In this document: piece after piece, positions 1-8,917 of the stretch
Numbering within the stretch: position 1 is the stretch's first letter
How the letters are laid out: each line of letters starts with the position of its first letter
NCBI GenBank assembly: GCA_964455525.1
Contig: CAYVWR010000003.1
Coordinates: forward strand, 124,001-188,000
Direction of reading: 5' to 3'
DNA length: 64,000 nt
DNA from: JAFDZV01 sp964455525
Lineage (GTDB): Bacteria > Bacteroidota > Ignavibacteria > OLB7
Made by a program: the position numbers and the translations under genes
Notes under the pieces: generated by a model
Seen by the model: only the letters and a program-made list of their open reading frames with translations
Told to the model about the DNA's origin: nothing
The model's database searches: none

Positions 1-855
1 CCAGTGCTCGCCTGTCGTTTCGCCGATGATACGCCAGGCCAGAGAGTCGCCCACGCGTACGATCCTGGCTTTTCCGGTAACCGGATCGCCCTTGCTGTCA
101 AGGCCATAGGTGCTTTTGAATGTGAGCGTTGCGCTTGTTCCCGCGATCGTTCCCTGAATGGTTGCTCCCTGGTCCATCACCTCATCCCCCTCGGTGCTGC
201 AATCGATACGGCGGGCATTGGATGTCACCGAGCAGTGATATCCTGTAAGCAGCCCCGGCGCTGGTTCACGAAGGGCGAGCGTAAAGGACGCGCCTTCATC
301 TCCCTCCCATTGCCATTTCCCCTCAAACATCAAGGTATCGGTTGCCACCGTCCGCACATCGGCATGCAGTGCGAACTTCAGCGTTCGCTTTCCATTGGCC
401 GCCATCCAGTCCCCTTCGATATGGCCATTGGCGGTGAAGCGTCCAAGAAACTGGCCTGTCTGCTTCGGGCCATCGTTTCCCCATTCATACAGGATGAAGT
501 TGCCATCCGGCTCCACATGTCCCTGGATCTCGATATCCTTTCCGATCTTTTTATAGCGGTAGAGTCCGCGCAGATCCTCGCCTTTACGGCAGATCTGCAT
601 CTCGACGGCAATGGTATCAATTGTGCCAGTGTATCGGGGACAGTCGGTCGGGAGCGGCAGATGGCGTGCGGCGCCCCCGGAGTCTCCCGTGCGTGCGGCC
701 GGCAACGCGCTGCCCGCAACCGTATCGGACGGTGTGCTGCGCGGTTCCTCCTGCTTGCCGCTGCATGCGGCAAGCAGGAGCATTGCCAGCAGTGCTGCCA
801 TGAATGGTACGTAATGCAGGGGGGGAGGAGATGTGGTACGGAAAACCTTGTTCAT
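1..855 (-). CDS. Exported lipoprotein of unknown function, cut by the left edge
   Basis: An open frame of 285 codons runs from ATG at 855 to the left edge of the window without a stop, so the C-terminus is missing. The start is preceded by GGAG about 10 bases upstream. The N-terminus has a hydrophobic stretch ending in the lipobox-like LLLAACSGK, so the product is probably exported and lipid-anchored. The mature part is rich in beta-strand-like sequence with repeated patterns such as GHVEPDGNF and GRFTANGHIEGDW, suggesting a lipocalin-like or other small beta-barrel fold; this is a guess from pattern only. It lies 88 bases downstream of the protease gene at 944-3898 on the same strand and may be co-transcribed with it. 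I do not recognise a family. Confidence 0.75.
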   Translation of the reverse strand, partial: MNKVFRTTSPPPLHYVPFMAALLAMLLLAACSGKQEEPRSTPSDTVAGSALPAARTGDSGGAARHLPLPTDCPRYTGTIDTIAVEMQICRKGEDLRGLYRYKKIGKDIEIQGHVEPDGNFILYEWGNDGPKQTGQFLGRFTANGHIEGDWMAANGKRTLKFALHADVRTVATDTLMFEGKWQWEGDEGASFTLALREPAPGLLTGYHCSVTSNARRIDCSTEGDEVMDQGATIQGTIAGTSATLTFKSTYGLDSKGDPVTGKARIVRVGDSLAWRIIGETTGEHW

Positions 856-943
856 GCTCTATACTCCATCGTGAAATGGCAGCCGCGTCGCCGAACAAGA
901 CATCCAGGACGCGGCCCATCTATGTGGTCTGGTGCGTGCGGCG

Positions 944-3898
944 TTAATCGAACGTGAATTCCATCGTTACCGGCTGCTCGCTTCCGCGCGGCTTGAAGCT
1001 TATCTCGCCAAGATTGTAATACCCCTTCGGAGTGTCAAGCCCGGCCGGGATCTTTGCCTTGAGCGTCCGGGGGATGAACGGATACAGGAGCGTGCCAAAT
1101 CCGCCGAGCGATCGTGGGTCGCTGGGGCGCACGTGGTGCTCCGTGATCTCGATCGGTATGTCAGGGATCGTTCCATACGTGGCCGAGCCGAAGACGATCT
1201 CCAGGCGATAGCGTGTGCTATCGGCATCGCGGTAGAAGTTCGGGAGGAACAGCCAGGTCGATGGAGTATTCAATGGCTCCTCTGCCTGCACATATCCCGA
1301 TTCATCGGTGATCCGCACAAGAATATCGGTGGCGCGCATGTAATCCTCCGGGGTAAACCGTGGAGATATCCAGAGCGCCCCATCGGTTTTTCGCATAACC
1401 AGCGGCATCGACCATGTATCGCCCTTCATCGTATCCTGTACCACACGACCATAGCCTTTGATCGTATAGGTGAAGTCCCCCTCTACAGGCCTGGTGCCGG
1501 TGGCGCGTGTCTGTAGCTCAAGCTGCCGTGCCGTGCCGGAGCGGACCACGCTGGGCGCCATCGACATCATCATGCAGGTGGCGGCAAGGGTGAACTCCGA
1601 TTCCGATCCTCCCCCCTCGAACGCATCTGCCTGTACCACCACCTCGATCACACCATCGCCAAGGGCGCTGGTTGTGATTGTGTTGGACCCTTCGTTTCGC
1701 TCGTGTCCTCTGACACGTGGCAGATAGTTCGATGTCACACCAAAACGGTCTGCAATCTTGCCGGAAACGTTCGAGCGCGATCCCTTGGGCACGCTCAGCG
1801 TGAAGGTGACCGCTGCCGCACCTGCCGGGGGAGCAAAGTAGAAGCGGCGGGTGACCCCTGCGGCCAGCTTCTGCGGTTGCGTCTGTACGCTATAGCCGTT
1901 CTCCGGGGTAAACAGATAGGGGACCATCACGGTGTTCACCAGCTCGAACTCGATTTCGCCGGGAGCTGCCGCGCCGCGCGAGTTTGCCCGGCGTGCGATG
2001 ATCCTGCCGGAGTACAGGCCCGGCTCCTTCATCTTCTCCGCATCATAGACCACATCCACCTGCGTGTTGTCGCGGCCCCGGATATATACCGTCTTCTGTA
2101 CCGTGCCAAGCCAGGGAGCCGTGGGCTCCAGTGTATAGGCCCGAAAGAACTCCTCATCGTGCGATAGTTTCCGTTCCGGGATGTAGCGGGAGATGGTGAA
2201 GGTCTGCCGCCAGTCCGCGTCGGGAACGTACAGGCTCCGCCAGTACGCTGTAGGCCCGCGCCCATCGGGATAGTTCGGTGAAGTTGTCACGATCGTGTAG
2301 TCCTGCATGCCATCGGCAAAGCCGCTGCTGCGGAAATTGCGGAGCATCTCATAGGCACGGCGGACGTTGATCATACCGCCCCCCTGTTCGATAAGCGCAT
2401 AATCGGGAAGAACCTGCGCCGAGCTGCGAAGAGCGCGGCGGATCAGCGCCTGGGTTGGCATCCAGGTGGAGTCCTCCTGCCGCATCGCGCTCAACAGAAG
2501 GGCCACGGCCCCCGCGGTATAGGGGCTGGCCATGGAGGTGCCACTTTCTCTCGACTGGAAGGCATAGCGGGGAATGGTGCTTACGGCGGTGCCGGGGGCA
2601 AGCACATCGGGCTTGTCCACTTCCCCTCCCCGCGAGGAGAAGTCCCAGATGATATCACGGTCCAGCGATGCATTATAGCCATCGCGGCCGATCCCCTGCG
2701 GCAGGGCCGCTCCTACCGAGATCACCCGCGATGCGGCGGAGGGGAGGCCGATCGAGGAGAGTCCCGGACCCTCGTTTCCGGCCGAGATCACAACATAGAG
2801 GTTCGGATGGTCCGGGATGAGTTTGTCCATGAACTTCTCCATGTCTGCTCGCCCCTCGTAGGCCGAGCCGATGCCAAAACTCATGTTGACAACAACCGGG
2901 ATGTGATGCTGCTGCAACGAGTCGGCAAGACGTGCCGCATATTCATAGGCGCGTTGCATGCTGCCGGTGACCGTGTTGTCCTTGACGGTGTCGGCGGAGA
3001 ACTTGCCGGAGATGATCTGTGCCCCCGGTGCCACACCGTTGAACCCCGGTTCGTTGTTGATGCCGAAGCCGGATGCGATCCCCGCCACATGGGTGCCGTG
3101 TCCCCCCATATCATAGTGAAAGCTGACGGTTTTTGCATCCGGGTCGATTGATGCCGCCAATGTCAGCGGCGACTTCATGCCGGGGGTCCGTTGCTTGATC
3201 TGTATGGTTTCGTATGCGGTTCGAAAATTTGCCACACCCTGCTCGCCCCCCATCGCCTGGTCCGCATCGGTATCAAGTGCTACTCGCCAGCCATCGGCCG
3301 CACGATAGAGGATTGCTCCGAACTTCGATTTCGATTCCCCATCGCCATCGAAATCTCGTACCGAGCTGTTGCGGTAGATCGCTTCATCCATGACGCCGAT
3401 ATAGATCTTCTCATCAATCGGTGGTGGGATAAGCTCGCCGATCCCCCGCAATGTGAGGCCGATCCCGGCGGCCGATGCCGTTCTGTCGGCTCCGCTTCCC
3501 TGTGCCGTCGCAGGGACAAAATGGATCACGTTCGAGTTGGAGAAGTCGATGGCGTCGATCACCTTCTGCTCCCCGGTGGAGGTCTTGCCCAGGCCCGGAA
3601 TCGACATATCGACGCCGGTGTCGAAGATCAGGACCACCACACCACGCCCATCGTAGGTGGGATGGTCGATCAGAAAGGTGTCGATTCCGGCTGTGGAGAG
3701 CGACATGAAATTCCACGGGGGGAGATACGGGAGCTGGCTTGAGTTCACCGAGTCTCGTGGCGCCGTTGCTGCGACCGATGCAGATGACTGCGACGTCTGT
3801 TCCAATGGCCGTTGTGCCATCTGGCCTGTGCTTCCTCCGCAGGAGGAGAGAAATGCCGATGAGGCCAGCAAAAGAAAAGCGAGCGATGTTCTAACCAC
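944..3898 (-). CDS. Subtilisin-like (S8) serine protease lipoprotein, TPP-II/pyrolysin-like
   Basis: A 984-residue secreted peptidase of the S8 (subtilisin) family. The N-terminus carries a signal peptide with lipobox LSSC, lipid cysteine at residue 20. The catalytic triad is visible: Asp93 (FDTGVD), His267 (GGHGTHVAG) and Ser455 (SGTSMASP), with the oxyanion Asn375 (SAGNEG). The 174 residues between the Asp and His motifs are far more than in ordinary subtilisins (about 30) and match the layout of tripeptidyl peptidase II and pyrolysin relatives. About 500 residues follow the catalytic domain and probably form beta-sandwich domains. A type IX sorting domain is not obvious at the C-terminus, which fits anchoring by lipid instead. 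Likely role: extracytoplasmic protein or peptide degradation. The family call is firm; the TPP-II-like subgroup is inference from the insertion. Confidence 0.93.
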   Translation of the reverse strand: MVRTSLAFLLLASSAFLSSCGGSTGQMAQRPLEQTSQSSASVAATAPRDSVNSSQLPYLPPWNFMSLSTAGIDTFLIDHPTYDGRGVVVLIFDTGVDMSIPGLGKTSTGEQKVIDAIDFSNSNVIHFVPATAQGSGADRTASAAGIGLTLRGIGELIPPPIDEKIYIGVMDEAIYRNSSVRDFDGDGESKSKFGAILYRAADGWRVALDTDADQAMGGEQGVANFRTAYETIQIKQRTPGMKSPLTLAASIDPDAKTVSFHYDMGGHGTHVAGIASGFGINNEPGFNGVAPGAQIISGKFSADTVKDNTVTGSMQRAYEYAARLADSLQQHHIPVVVNMSFGIGSAYEGRADMEKFMDKLIPDHPNLYVVISAGNEGPGLSSIGLPSAASRVISVGAALPQGIGRDGYNASLDRDIIWDFSSRGGEVDKPDVLAPGTAVSTIPRYAFQSRESGTSMASPYTAGAVALLLSAMRQEDSTWMPTQALIRRALRSSAQVLPDYALIEQGGGMINVRRAYEMLRNFRSSGFADGMQDYTIVTTSPNYPDGRGPTAYWRSLYVPDADWRQTFTISRYIPERKLSHDEEFFRAYTLEPTAPWLGTVQKTVYIRGRDNTQVDVVYDAEKMKEPGLYSGRIIARRANSRGAAAPGEIEFELVNTVMVPYLFTPENGYSVQTQPQKLAAGVTRRFYFAPPAGAAAVTFTLSVPKGSRSNVSGKIADRFGVTSNYLPRVRGHERNEGSNTITTSALGDGVIEVVVQADAFEGGGSESEFTLAATCMMMSMAPSVVRSGTARQLELQTRATGTRPVEGDFTYTIKGYGRVVQDTMKGDTWSMPLVMRKTDGALWISPRFTPEDYMRATDILVRITDESGYVQAEEPLNTPSTWLFLPNFYRDADSTRYRLEIVFGSATYGTIPDIPIEITEHHVRPSDPRSLGGFGTLLYPFIPRTLKAKIPAGLDTPKGYYNLGEISFKPRGSEQPVTMEFTFD

Positions 3899-4076
3899 AG
3901 AGAAGTCGATTGATGGAACGCTACTGTTCGGAAAAAATAATCACGCCGTTATCGTCCGGCCCATCGTGGGCAGATGTTCTGATCCGGCGATCGGTTCGCA
4001 GGCCATAGGACAGATAACCCCATGGGAATCTGGGGCGGGGCACAATATAAACGTAAAGTGCCCTCGTATCGTGGTA

Positions 4077-6122
4077 TCAGGGAACGAATTCCAGACGATG
4101 ATCGGCGGTAAGCGGCAAAGCCAGCCAGGCCCCGCCATCCCGAAGCTCGACCGGTATGCCGTCGAGCTTCGCACGGCTTGTGTCTTGTACCGAGAGCGTG
4201 ATCCGGTGCCCCCCGAAGCAGAGCGTATGCTCGATGCCGACCAGTTTCGGGGCGATGCGGAGATGGGTGCCAATCACCTGCACGCCGAGCGCATGCCTGA
4301 CCACCAGAATGATGTATTGAGCCCATCCCCAGACTATGATGCCGATCGGAGGGAAGGGGGGAGTCTCTCTCGTCCCATAATATTCAAACCAGCTTCCCCC
4401 TGCTCCCGCCATGTCGAGCAGCCAGTCGATTGTACGGTCTGTACGGCGCTGGAGCCTGGATTCCAGTTCGGCCGCGGCCATAAATGCCGTTGCGAACGCC
4501 CAGGGCCCGGGAGAGTCGGGATCGGAATCAATGGCGTACCGTGCATAACCGCCGATGCCCGTCGGGTTCCAGAGTTGTTCGAGCGCCGCCATCGTCCGCC
4601 GGGCCAGACTGCCGGATGGATCGACCAGGCCATAGATCAGCGGCAGCGCCTCGGCTATATCCGGCTGGCATGCCCGCGGCCGTATATCGTTGCCGATATC
4701 GGGGGAGATGTACGGTTGATAGTCGCTCCTTCGATATCCAGGGTCGGGGGCCAGATGTGTCTGCACCGATCCATCGAGAAGACGACGATGGATAAATCGG
4801 CCATCCTCTACCAGAGACCATGTAGGATGATGGAGCATTGCATCGTGGATACGTTCTGCTGCATGGCGCCAGCGCGCGGCCTCCTCCTGCCATCGGAATG
4901 CCTCGGCAAGCTTGGCGGCGTGCCTCAGCCCGATCACGCCATAGACCTGATGGCCAAGCTCGAAGCCCTCGCCAACTCCCATCCAGGGGGTGCGTTCCCA
5001 GAGGTCCCGCCGAGTCTTCAAAAGCCCGCTGGCATGCTGGAACTCGGGCCGGAGCAGGTACTCGGCGATTGCCCGTATGCGGGTACGGTGATTCCGCGCA
5101 ATCGTTTCGTCGCCGCTCCACTGCCAGTACTGCCATAGTGCATCGAGCACTGCGCCATTGCCGTTCAATTCCGACATCTCGCCGCCACGGAATCTGCTGG
5201 CTTCGGCGACCATGCCGTCGTCGTTGGTAAGCCGTTGCAGGATGTTCTGAAGTACCTGCCGGGCCAGCTCGAACAGACCGGAGTGTGCCGCCGCTGTTGC
5301 TACCATTGCCGCATCCATCCCCCATTCAAAATCGTACTGCCAGATCGATGCATCGAATCGGCCGCGTTCTGCAACGGCTGCTCGAAGCGAGATCCGCGAC
5401 ACCTCGTAGAGCTGCGACATCCGTGCTGCACGGGATGCTGCCTCTCCTTCCTCCGATAGTGCCATGAGCCTGCCATCCCACGGGGAGGTCTGGCTGGGTG
5501 GAGCGGGAGCCGTCCCTGCCAGGTCGATTTTATAGAGGATCGTGGCCGCCAGGTCCTCCTGGTGTAGCGCCACGGGGATCGTTAGAAACCGCTCGAATGC
5601 ATGCCCGTGCGGGTTGGCATGGATGCTCAACGATGCATAACCGGATGCGTAGAGAGCACCGTTGTCGATCCCGAACTCATTGAAGATGAGAGGATTGGCA
5701 TACAGGGCGATTTCAAGCGCCACCGCCTGGCCCCGATCGGCCGAAAGCGATATCGTGCGCCGTAGCTCGGAGCCGCCCGCTCCCATACCGATAGATATCT
5801 GCTCGGTTACCTGTACGGCGCCTGCATCCCAGCGGATGATGACCGTGGGAACGTTTTCAACAGACCAGGATACCCGAACGTTTTCATGCCGGGGTCTGTG
5901 CCGAACCCCCTGCACGATCACCGTAAGCATGGTGCGGGAAAGCCCAAGCTCCGGGTGCAGCAGAAACGAGCCATTCTTCCGCGATGTGCGTTCCGCATCG
6001 TGGACGATCAGCCCATAGGGCGATGCACCCGGGTGACGGCTCCACTGCACTGCCACGGTGATATGGCCATTGCCGAGGAAAAAATAGTCGGTGTCGGGAA
6101 TCTGGGTTTCGAGATCGGACAT
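4077..6122 (-). CDS. Six-hairpin glycosidase / glycogen-debranching-like protein
   Basis: A 681-residue protein whose central and C-terminal parts look like an (alpha/alpha)6-barrel glycosidase of the amylo-alpha-1,6-glucosidase/GH15/GH63 superfamily. Examples are QYDFEWGMDAAMVA, GMVAEASRFRGG with NGNGAVLDALWQYWQW, and WERTPWMGVGEGFELGHQVYG. The N-terminal 200 residues look like a beta-sandwich domain. No signal peptide is evident, so the enzyme is probably cytoplasmic. The frame extends to a TTG at 6137, but ATG at 6122 has AAAAGG six bases upstream and is preferred. The gene follows a sodium:solute symporter on the same strand after 139 bases, so it may act on the solute the symporter imports. 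Substrate and exact GH family cannot be told from sequence alone. Confidence 0.75.
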   Translation of the reverse strand: MSDLETQIPDTDYFFLGNGHITVAVQWSRHPGASPYGLIVHDAERTSRKNGSFLLHPELGLSRTMLTVIVQGVRHRPRHENVRVSWSVENVPTVIIRWDAGAVQVTEQISIGMGAGGSELRRTISLSADRGQAVALEIALYANPLIFNEFGIDNGALYASGYASLSIHANPHGHAFERFLTIPVALHQEDLAATILYKIDLAGTAPAPPSQTSPWDGRLMALSEEGEAASRAARMSQLYEVSRISLRAAVAERGRFDASIWQYDFEWGMDAAMVATAAAHSGLFELARQVLQNILQRLTNDDGMVAEASRFRGGEMSELNGNGAVLDALWQYWQWSGDETIARNHRTRIRAIAEYLLRPEFQHASGLLKTRRDLWERTPWMGVGEGFELGHQVYGVIGLRHAAKLAEAFRWQEEAARWRHAAERIHDAMLHHPTWSLVEDGRFIHRRLLDGSVQTHLAPDPGYRRSDYQPYISPDIGNDIRPRACQPDIAEALPLIYGLVDPSGSLARRTMAALEQLWNPTGIGGYARYAIDSDPDSPGPWAFATAFMAAAELESRLQRRTDRTIDWLLDMAGAGGSWFEYYGTRETPPFPPIGIIVWGWAQYIILVVRHALGVQVIGTHLRIAPKLVGIEHTLCFGGHRITLSVQDTSRAKLDGIPVELRDGGAWLALPLTADHRLEFVP

Positions 6123-6261
6123 GCCGGGCCTTTTCAATTCAACATCATAGAAGCAGGGGGATGGATACCCCGAGTCCTCCGCCCCTCTCCATTGCGGGTT
6201 GCCATACCCTGGAGCACCAGGGGCGTATCACCTCTTCGGTTGCATTTGGAACGACTTCCGA

Positions 6262-8373
6262 TTATGCCGTCAGAATCGCTGCCATTCCCATATAGAGTCC
6301 TACAATCAGAAGAACAAAGCCCAGGCATACCAGGAATCCAACGATATCGGTCCTGGTCGGATGCCAGAATTCCCAATCGGAGCCAGGGAATATCTTGTTG
6401 CGCTCCACAAGCTCTGGATGGTCGATCTTCTCCTGTACCAGTTGTGCATCCAGTTCCGGGTCGGCTACCGCAGGGGTATGGATGCGGGCATAGAAGTCCC
6501 GCAGCACCTCCTCCGAGTTTCGTCTGGTAAGGAGCGAGAACAGGATCAGCAGGAGAAACGGGAGCGTGGCATCAAACAGGAGGGCGGCGCTCAGGATTGC
6601 CGGACGGTTCCAGGAGGTGAAGTCGATCCCGAACCTGCTGAGAATCCAGATCTGTGGACGAAACAGGCCACGTCCCTCCAGGACGGATGAGGTATCGGCC
6701 GGATTCTGGCGCACTACCGATTCAAAGAAGATGCCGGTGGGGGGGATACGTTCTTCGTGCCTTACAAGCGCACCGGCTGCTGCTGCTCGTCCTTCGCGCA
6801 CATCCTGCTCGGTGGCGCGTGATGTTACCGTGACCATCCGTTCGGCGGTTTGCATCGTCAGGGCGGGGTCTGTGGCCAGCGCTGCGACACGAGGGATCTG
6901 TAGAGGGAGCCCAACGGTCAGGATAATCGAGATAATCATCTGCGCGGCCACCGCTGTTGTGCTCAGGCGTCGCCAGAAGTACACCAGCCAGAAGGAGGGG
7001 CCTACGATGGTGCCAACCGAGAGGATGTATTTGAACACGGTCATCAGCGTCTCGTTGGCGAGCTGATGGGCAAAGAAGACGGAAGCGATGAGGATAATGG
7101 TCAGCAGAAGGCGTCCGAGCAATACCTGCCGCCGTTCCGATGCATGCGTGGAGAAGGGGAGGTAAACGTTCTTGACCACTGCTGCGGAGGCTTCCAGCGA
7201 GATGGTGGAGCTTCCGTCCATATTTGCGGAGAAGATCGCGGCGATCATAAGGCCGATGGCGCCTGCGCCAAGAAGGTCGCGTGTCATAAAGCCCCAGACG
7301 CTTGCCGGGTCCGAGACCTGGCCGGTATACAGTCCTACCGCCAGCAGCCCGGTAAACGCCCAAGCGATCATCATAAAACGTTTGAAGATGGCGCCGGAGA
7401 CAAAGCCAACCCGGGCGGATGTGTCATCGCGCGCCGCGCCGCCTATCATAAAGCTCTTGGGGGCGTTTACCACCAGATTCAGCAGTGCAAAGCTTGCCAC
7501 GAAATACCATGTATAATCGCTTGTAGGTGATGATCCGAACACCTCGAAGAAGTGCGCCGGGACGCTCTCCTGCAATCCCGGGATGCCCCCTATCCTCTGC
7601 AATGCCACCGGGATCAGGGCGATCGAGAGGAAGACGATAAGCAGCCCCTGGATGATATCGATGATGGCGATTGCCAGCAGGCCGCCAAGCGCCGTATAGG
7701 CGGCGATCAGGATAGCATATATTATGGAAAAGGTATCCAGATCGAGGTAGGAGACGAAGGAGCGGAGTTCCCCGCGCTTTTCCCGTTCCTGAAGCAGAGC
7801 CAGCCGTTCCCGGCTTTCCGGCACCAGGCTCCGGTATTCAAGCTGCTTCAATGTCTGTAGCTCACCAAAGGCCTCCACGCTCTCCCGCTCTGCCGCCGTA
7901 TACTCGGCTGCGGGCTTTACCATGATGGCTTGCAGGGTCTTGCCGGTGAGCAGATAGCCGAAGGAATTGGCATAGACGGCCACTGCCAGCAGGACGGCGG
8001 CATACAATCCTGCCAGAAATCGGCTCTCAAAGCGGTGGAGATAGAGATCACCGGGGGCCAGATACCTGGCCCGGCGTTGCAGGGCGGCTATGAACCACTG
8101 GAATGGTGTATGAAAGAGGACAAGATTCTGAAACCAGACCCCTTGCAGACCCTGCCGGTAGATCTCGCTTGTTACACCGGCCGTCTGGCCGGCGTCTGTC
8201 ATATTGCCGAAATTAAGAAAGGCGATCAGCGTGCGTCCGAAGGAACGTTTCCCCTGATAGAACCCGCTTGTGTCCTTTACCCTTCGGCGCGCCCACAGCC
8301 CGACCCATACCATGGCGGCCAGGTACAGAACGATGACGAGCCAGTCGATCAGGTGCAGACCGAGTGCGTTCAT
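6262..8373 (-). CDS. Sodium:solute symporter (SSS/SLC5 family)
   Basis: A 703-residue polytopic membrane protein of the sodium:solute symporter family. It starts with a hydrophobic helix (LIDWLVIVLYLAAMVWVGLWA), followed by GFYQGKRSFGRTLIAFLNFGNMTDAGQTAG, which resembles the sodium-binding unwound helix region of SSS proteins. More than a dozen membrane segments can be counted. Two long hydrophilic stretches interrupt them: roughly residues 143-200, charged and probably helical, and roughly residues 495-575, so the protein is longer than many family members. The frame extends to a TTG at 8388, but ATG at 8373 has GGAG nine bases upstream and is preferred. The downstream neighbour on the same strand is a glycosidase-like gene, suggesting a sugar or glycoside as solute. 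Substrate is unknown. Confidence 0.88.
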   Translation of the reverse strand: MNALGLHLIDWLVIVLYLAAMVWVGLWARRRVKDTSGFYQGKRSFGRTLIAFLNFGNMTDAGQTAGVTSEIYRQGLQGVWFQNLVLFHTPFQWFIAALQRRARYLAPGDLYLHRFESRFLAGLYAAVLLAVAVYANSFGYLLTGKTLQAIMVKPAAEYTAAERESVEAFGELQTLKQLEYRSLVPESRERLALLQEREKRGELRSFVSYLDLDTFSIIYAILIAAYTALGGLLAIAIIDIIQGLLIVFLSIALIPVALQRIGGIPGLQESVPAHFFEVFGSSPTSDYTWYFVASFALLNLVVNAPKSFMIGGAARDDTSARVGFVSGAIFKRFMMIAWAFTGLLAVGLYTGQVSDPASVWGFMTRDLLGAGAIGLMIAAIFSANMDGSSTISLEASAAVVKNVYLPFSTHASERRQVLLGRLLLTIILIASVFFAHQLANETLMTVFKYILSVGTIVGPSFWLVYFWRRLSTTAVAAQMIISIILTVGLPLQIPRVAALATDPALTMQTAERMVTVTSRATEQDVREGRAAAAGALVRHEERIPPTGIFFESVVRQNPADTSSVLEGRGLFRPQIWILSRFGIDFTSWNRPAILSAALLFDATLPFLLLILFSLLTRRNSEEVLRDFYARIHTPAVADPELDAQLVQEKIDHPELVERNKIFPGSDWEFWHPTRTDIVGFLVCLGFVLLIVGLYMGMAAILTA

Positions 8374-8917
8374 AATGAAATGCTCCAAGGCGCTTGGTGA
8401 CGACGAACGGGGCGGAAAATACGATGAAAGGGGGCGAAAGAAAGTGGCTGCCGAAGCGAATCATCTGGAAACTTTTCTCGTTGTCGCGGGTTTTGATATT
8501 GAGTAGATTGCAAAACTAAGCGCCGAACATGACTGATCCTATGGTTTGCATGCGTGTCAATACAAGCCTTTTCTGTACGACTGGCAGCCTCCGGGCCGAT
8601 GGTCGTGGTGGTAGAGGGGAGGCCTGCATGGTATCCACCCCCCTTCGCTATTCTGCGTGCCTTGTAAGGAAAATCCATGCATATGGGCGCATTTGCCCGA
8701 TTTCCCCCATGGAATACCCGTGAAGTTGGCGTTCTGCCAACAGGGCTGAAGCATGCTCCGGCCCTGTTGATGGAAGCGTGTTGCCGGTCGGTACTACGAT
8801 TGTCCTAGTCTGGTTTCGCACCCGGCCCAGGTATCTGGTGCGAAGCGCAACTCCAGCAGCAAAATTCAAAAGACGATAGATTCTTGTTATACCATAATTC
8901 ACTATTCAGGAGCCAAC
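8374..8917. other. Divergent intergenic region, no gene seen
   Basis: This 544-base stretch separates the symporter (minus) from the large cargo protein (plus) and must hold the promoters of both. Short open frames here have no coding character. I see a small GGGC/GCCC hairpin near 8689-8702 and the AGGAG ribosome binding site at about 8909-8913. No convincing promoter boxes or RNA gene could be identified by eye. Confidence 0.5.

Noticed and set aside
3657..5138. 493-codon plus-strand frame
   Set aside because: Overlaps the protease start and the glycosidase on the other strand; composition is not protein-like and no ribosome binding site.
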